The position numbers were made by a program, and so were the translations under genes. A stretch of DNA of 64,000 bases, from assembly GCF_000495795.1 (NCBI RefSeq), contig NZ_AWGD01000018.1, positions 21,941-85,940 of the forward strand. The letters are read 5' to 3'. The notes below the pieces were generated by a model that searched no databases, was not told the origin of the DNA, and saw only the letters and a program-made list of their open reading frames with translations. This stretch comes from Asticcacaulis sp. AC460 (lineage in GTDB: Bacteria > Pseudomonadota > Alphaproteobacteria > Caulobacterales > Caulobacteraceae). Below are positions 61,251-64,000 of this stretch, piece after piece; the stretch's first letter is position 1; each line of letters begins with the position of its first letter.

Positions 61251-61285
61251 TAAAAAGACCCCTCCCGGTGTGACGTCCGGGAGGG
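61251..61285 (-). terminator. Terminator-like hairpin in the 5' leader of the hemicellulase operon
   Basis: A 9-bp GC-rich perfect stem (61260-61268 with 61277-61285, core CTCCCGG/CCGGGAG) closes an 8-nt loop. Read leftward, it is followed by GTCTTTTTA and then by the GH31 ribosome site 19 nt before the ATG. It has the form of an intrinsic terminator inside the leader, with no leftward gene upstream that it could end, which suggests an attenuator. Confidence 0.6.
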
Positions 61286-61381
61286 TGAAGGTTGGAAAGA
61301 CGGTCCTGGGAGAGGTCGCCGGCAGCAGGGACCGTGCTGTACCGGCAAGAATGGCCGCTACCCGAGCGTCGCGGCCAATCG

Positions 61382-61395
61382 TGTGAGCGCTAACA
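61382..61395. promoter_or_regulatory. LacI-type operator candidate
   Basis: TGTGAGCGCTAACA is a 14-bp near-palindrome (12 of 14 positions symmetric) centred on AGCGCT. This form is typical of LacI-family repressor sites, for example sugar regulators of Caulobacter. It lies 150 bp before the GH31 start in the 329-bp divergent region (61233-61561). No LacI-family gene is in the window. The region otherwise has no supported gene. A TTGACA near 61497 could be a -35 box for the rightward gene. Confidence 0.6.
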
Positions 61396-61561
61396 TCCGC
61401 AGATGTGCGCAAAATGAGGTGGTGGCAGGCTCCCTGAGTCTTATTTTTGTCCATCCTACAATTGTTGTGATAAATGACCTAACCAGCCGAATTTGTTTGA
61501 CATTTCGGCGATGTGTCCGGCAATGTGTCCGCTTAAGTGACCGCACTGTCCGGAATCGTAC

Positions 61562-62755
61562 ATGCAAAAAACCGTCCTGTTTGTCGACGACGATGCCGAT
61601 GTCCGCAAGACCGCCCAGCTGTTGCTGAAGAAGGCGGGCTACGGCTTTCATGGCGCCGCCGGGCCGGAGGAGGCGTTCAGCCGGCTGGTCTCCGATCCGG
61701 TCGATGTCATCCTGCTGGACCTCAATTTTGCGCGCGCCCAGACCTCGGGCGAGGAAGGCCTGGCCTGCCTGCGCGACATCCTGCGCCATGATCCGCAGGC
61801 GGCGGTTGTCGTGGTCACCGGCCATAGCGGGTTGAACATCGCGGTGCAGGCTTTGCGCAACGGCGCGCGCGACTTCATCATGAAGCCGTGGAACAATGAG
61901 CGGCTGATCCAGGCGATCGAAAGCGCGTCGGCCGCGCGCAAACCGGAGGCGGCGCCGGTGGCCGATCCGTCGATCCTGATCGGGCGGTCGGAGGCCATGG
62001 CGCGTATCAAGGCAATGATTGATCGTTGTGCGACCTTGACGGCCGCTGTGCTGATCCGCGGCGAGGTCGGGACCGGCAAGACCCTGGCCGCCACCAGTCT
62101 GCACCGCCAGTCGGGCCGCGATCACATCGTCCATCTCGAGGCGCATGCGGTGACGCAACTGGATGACACGCCGAACACCACCCTGGTGCTGGAGAATATC
62201 GAGCGCCTGCCCGAGGCGATGGCACCGGTGTTGCTGGCGTGGCTGAACCCGGCGCCGCGCCGTAACAGCCGGCTGGTCGCCACCAGTTCGAAGCCGTTGC
62301 GCGAACTGGGCCTGGACCGCGGGTTGACCTATGCCATAAGCACCCTGGATGTCGAAATGCCGCCTCTGCGTGAACGCGGCGACGACATTGTTCAGTTGGC
62401 GGCGCATTTCCTGCGGGTGACCTGTCAGAACCACGGTTTTGCGGCCAAGACCCTGTCGCCCGAGGCCGAGGCTCTGCTGATGGCCCATCCGTGGACGGAC
62501 AATGTCCACGCCCTGCGCCATCTGATCGAGCGCACGGTCATCCTCAGCGACAGCGCGGTGATTTCGGCCGGCGACCTGCCGCTCGACTATGGCGAGGCTG
62601 TCCCCGCGCAGGTGGCGCCTCGGCTGGCGCAATCGGAGAAGGCGATGATCGAGGACGCACTGAAACGGCACAATTTCAACGTGTCGGCGGCGGCGACCGA
62701 GCTGGGCCTGACGCGGCCGGCCCTTTACCGGCGGATGTCGAAACATGGCCTTTAA
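61562..62755 (+). CDS. NtrC-like response regulator without the sigma-54 activation loop
   Basis: This 397-residue protein has an N-terminal receiver domain (about 1-120, phospho-acceptor D52 or near in VILLDLNFA, lysine in FIMKPWNN), a AAA+ domain (about 135-325) and a Fis-type helix-turn-helix (about 355-397, NVSAAATELGLTRPALYRRM). The AAA+ part keeps Walker A (RGEVGTGKT) and the arginine-finger region MPPLRERGDDIV but lacks the GAFTGA loop that contacts sigma-54, and the stretch before the Walker B-like VLENIERL is shortened. It probably works without sigma-54. It overlaps the kinase start by 11 nt. The gene is divergent from the hemicellulase operon. Confidence 0.88.
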   Translation: MQKTVLFVDDDADVRKTAQLLLKKAGYGFHGAAGPEEAFSRLVSDPVDVILLDLNFARAQTSGEEGLACLRDILRHDPQAAVVVVTGHSGLNIAVQALRNGARDFIMKPWNNERLIQAIESASAARKPEAAPVADPSILIGRSEAMARIKAMIDRCATLTAAVLIRGEVGTGKTLAATSLHRQSGRDHIVHLEAHAVTQLDDTPNTTLVLENIERLPEAMAPVLLAWLNPAPRRNSRLVATSSKPLRELGLDRGLTYAISTLDVEMPPLRERGDDIVQLAAHFLRVTCQNHGFAAKTLSPEAEALLMAHPWTDNVHALRHLIERTVILSDSAVISAGDLPLDYGEAVPAQVAPRLAQSEKAMIEDALKRHNFNVSAAATELGLTRPALYRRMSKHGL

Positions 62756-63911
62756 TTCCCGCCTCTCGCATCTGTTGGCCGCCGTCGCCCTTGCGGTGAT
62801 GGCGGTCTTTGCCTGGGACGCCGGCCGCCAGGGACTGTGGGCCAACATGGTGCTGGGCGTCCTGGCCGGGCTGGGCTTGCTGGTGTTTCTAGCCGTCACC
62901 TACAGCATGCGGCGCAATCCGGATGAGCCGGCGGTGGTCGGGCCTGAGGACGCCGGCAATCTGCATATCCTGCTGGATCAGATGCCGATCCCGCTGGTGC
63001 GCCATGCCGCCGGCGAAGGACCGAGGGCGCTGAACCGTGCGGCACGCGGCCTGTTCGGTACCGACGACCTGATCGTCACCGGCGCCGAGGTCCTGGTTCC
63101 GGCTGTGACTGGGGCTGTGGCCGGATCGAGCCCGGTGCTGAGCCTGTTCGGCCGGTCGTATGCCGTCGGCGTCAGCGAGATCCTGTCCGATGACGGCGCG
63201 GTGCGGCTGGCGACGCTGACCGATGTCGAGATGGAGATGAACAAGGCGGAGGCAGCCGCGTTGCGCGACACCCTGCATATCCTCAGCCATGAGATCATGA
63301 ATTCGCTGACGCCGGTGGCGTCCCTGGCCGATATCGCGACGTCATATCTGGCGCAGGAAAAGGGCGAGAATGTCGAGGCGGCGGGTGAGGCACTGGAGAT
63401 GCTGTCGCGGCGGGCGGGCAGCCTGACGCGGTTTATCGAGGCCTACCGGTCGGTGGCGCGGTTGCCGGAACCGGTGTTGCAGCCGGTCGATGCGGGGCGA
63501 TTGGTGGAGGAGATCGTGGCGCCGTTTCGCGCTACCAGCGGGGTGGTGTTCGAGGTAACGGTCGCGGAGGGTTTGCCGCGCGTGTTGCTGGACGAGTCTC
63601 AGATCAGCCAGGCGGTGATCAATGTTTTGACGAATGCGGTCGAGGCGACGGAAGGCTGTGAGGATCGGCGGGTGGTGGTTTCGGTAGGGGCGGGGGCTCA
63701 GGCGGTGGTGATCCGGATTTCGGATACGGGTCCCGGTGTGCCGGACGCTTTGCGGGCCAACCTGTTCACGGCTTTTGCCACGTCCAAGCCGAAGGGCACC
63801 GGGACGGGGTTGAACCTGGCGCGGCAGATCGCCTTGGCGCATGGCGGGAATCTGCAGTTGGTCGAGGGCGGGATGACGACGTTTGCCTTTACCCTGCCGG
63901 TGCGGGGTTGA
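62745..63911 (+). CDS. Sensor histidine kinase, partner of the NtrC-like regulator
   Basis: This 388-residue kinase has two N-terminal membrane helices (about 8-24 and 32-53), a small sensory region (65-165), a HisKA domain with the phosphorylated histidine in HILSHEIMNSLTPVASL (about residue 182), and an ATPase domain: N-box VINVLTNAVEAT (about 290), G1 in ISDTGPGVPD (about 325) and G2 in SKPKGTGTGLNLARQIALAHGG. All parts are intact. The start overlaps the regulator stop, so the two form a coupled two-component system. Confidence 0.92.
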   Translation: MAFNSRLSHLLAAVALAVMAVFAWDAGRQGLWANMVLGVLAGLGLLVFLAVTYSMRRNPDEPAVVGPEDAGNLHILLDQMPIPLVRHAAGEGPRALNRAARGLFGTDDLIVTGAEVLVPAVTGAVAGSSPVLSLFGRSYAVGVSEILSDDGAVRLATLTDVEMEMNKAEAAALRDTLHILSHEIMNSLTPVASLADIATSYLAQEKGENVEAAGEALEMLSRRAGSLTRFIEAYRSVARLPEPVLQPVDAGRLVEEIVAPFRATSGVVFEVTVAEGLPRVLLDESQISQAVINVLTNAVEATEGCEDRRVVVSVGAGAQAVVIRISDTGPGVPDALRANLFTAFATSKPKGTGTGLNLARQIALAHGGNLQLVEGGMTTFAFTLPVRG

Positions 63912-63979
63912 CATGACGGGACAGGAAATCCGTTGCGTGGTAAAAGAACGACTATCGCTGCTGGTTCAACGCGCTCCCT

Positions 63980-64000
63980 CCTCCCTACGAAGTGGGGAGG
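63980..64000. repeat. Intergenic hairpin at the window edge
   Basis: CCTCCCTAC and GTGGGGAGG pair (one T-G wobble) around a GAA loop, 69 nt after the kinase gene. It may be a terminator or the start of a common alphaproteobacterial intergenic repeat; the right side is cut off by the window end. Confidence 0.4.

Noticed and set aside
61358..62899. 513-residue leftward frame opposite the NtrC-like gene, running into the operator region
   Set aside because: Antisense of a conserved two-component regulator; no recognisable domain.

Overview
The window is a GC-rich chromosomal segment of an alphaproteobacterium. It is most likely from the Caulobacterales and possibly close to Asticcacaulis; this is inferred from gene content and composition, since no rRNA is present to settle it. 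Support comes from the hslV / small membrane protein / acetyltransferase / hslU order, the RTX proteins, the Tat-exported plant-polysaccharide hydrolases, and intergenic hairpins of an alphaproteobacterial style. I found no tRNA, rRNA, CRISPR array, integrase or transposase.

Layout. 0-4 kb: an ArsR/SdpR-type repressor with the start of its membrane partner, a secreted small protein, a VapBC toxin-antitoxin pair and a membrane-fused spermidine-synthase-like protein. 4.2-11.8 kb: a complete four-gene type I Zorya anti-phage system (zorA, zorB, zorC, zorD), with every junction overlapping by 4 nt and a visibly lower GC content than its surroundings. 12-26.4 kb: housekeeping genes (creatininase family, acetyl-CoA synthetase, MOSC, GST, AlkA-like glycosylase, RlmN, an ECF sigma factor, cytochrome c, MoeB-like, HslVU), including a trypsin-like protein that appears to have lost its catalytic residues. 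26.4-46.6 kb: two very large RTX-type secreted proteins flank a run of metabolism, repair and signalling genes (LMW-PTP, esterase, MazG-like, endonuclease III, response regulator, ATP-grasp, adenosine kinase, Smr, and a PAS protein with a degenerate histidine-kinase stub). 46.9-49.7 kb: small regulators and membrane proteins of unknown role. 50.2-61.2 kb: a seven-gene leftward operon for hemicellulose breakdown (GH31, carboxylesterase, GH39, DUF1593, GH5, GH43, GH5). 61.6-63.9 kb: a divergent two-component system (NtrC-like regulator without the sigma-54 loop, plus a histidine kinase).

How the parts work together. The Zorya genes form one self-contained defence unit: a ZorA/ZorB proton-driven motor in the inner membrane and the ZorC/ZorD effectors. 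The hemicellulase operon carries a LacI-type operator and a terminator-like hairpin in its leader, and shares its promoter region with the two-component system, so sugar-responsive and kinase-responsive control may meet there. The RTX proteins have no dedicated type I secretion genes nearby and must use an exporter encoded elsewhere.

The strongest points for follow-up are the Zorya locus with its unusual ZorD C-terminus, the two-layer repeat architecture of the 1,721-residue RTX protein, the pseudo-histidine kinase, the pseudo-protease, the GAFTGA-less NtrC-like regulator, the attenuator-like leader, and a well-formed small gene nested inside the linker of a LuxR-type regulator.
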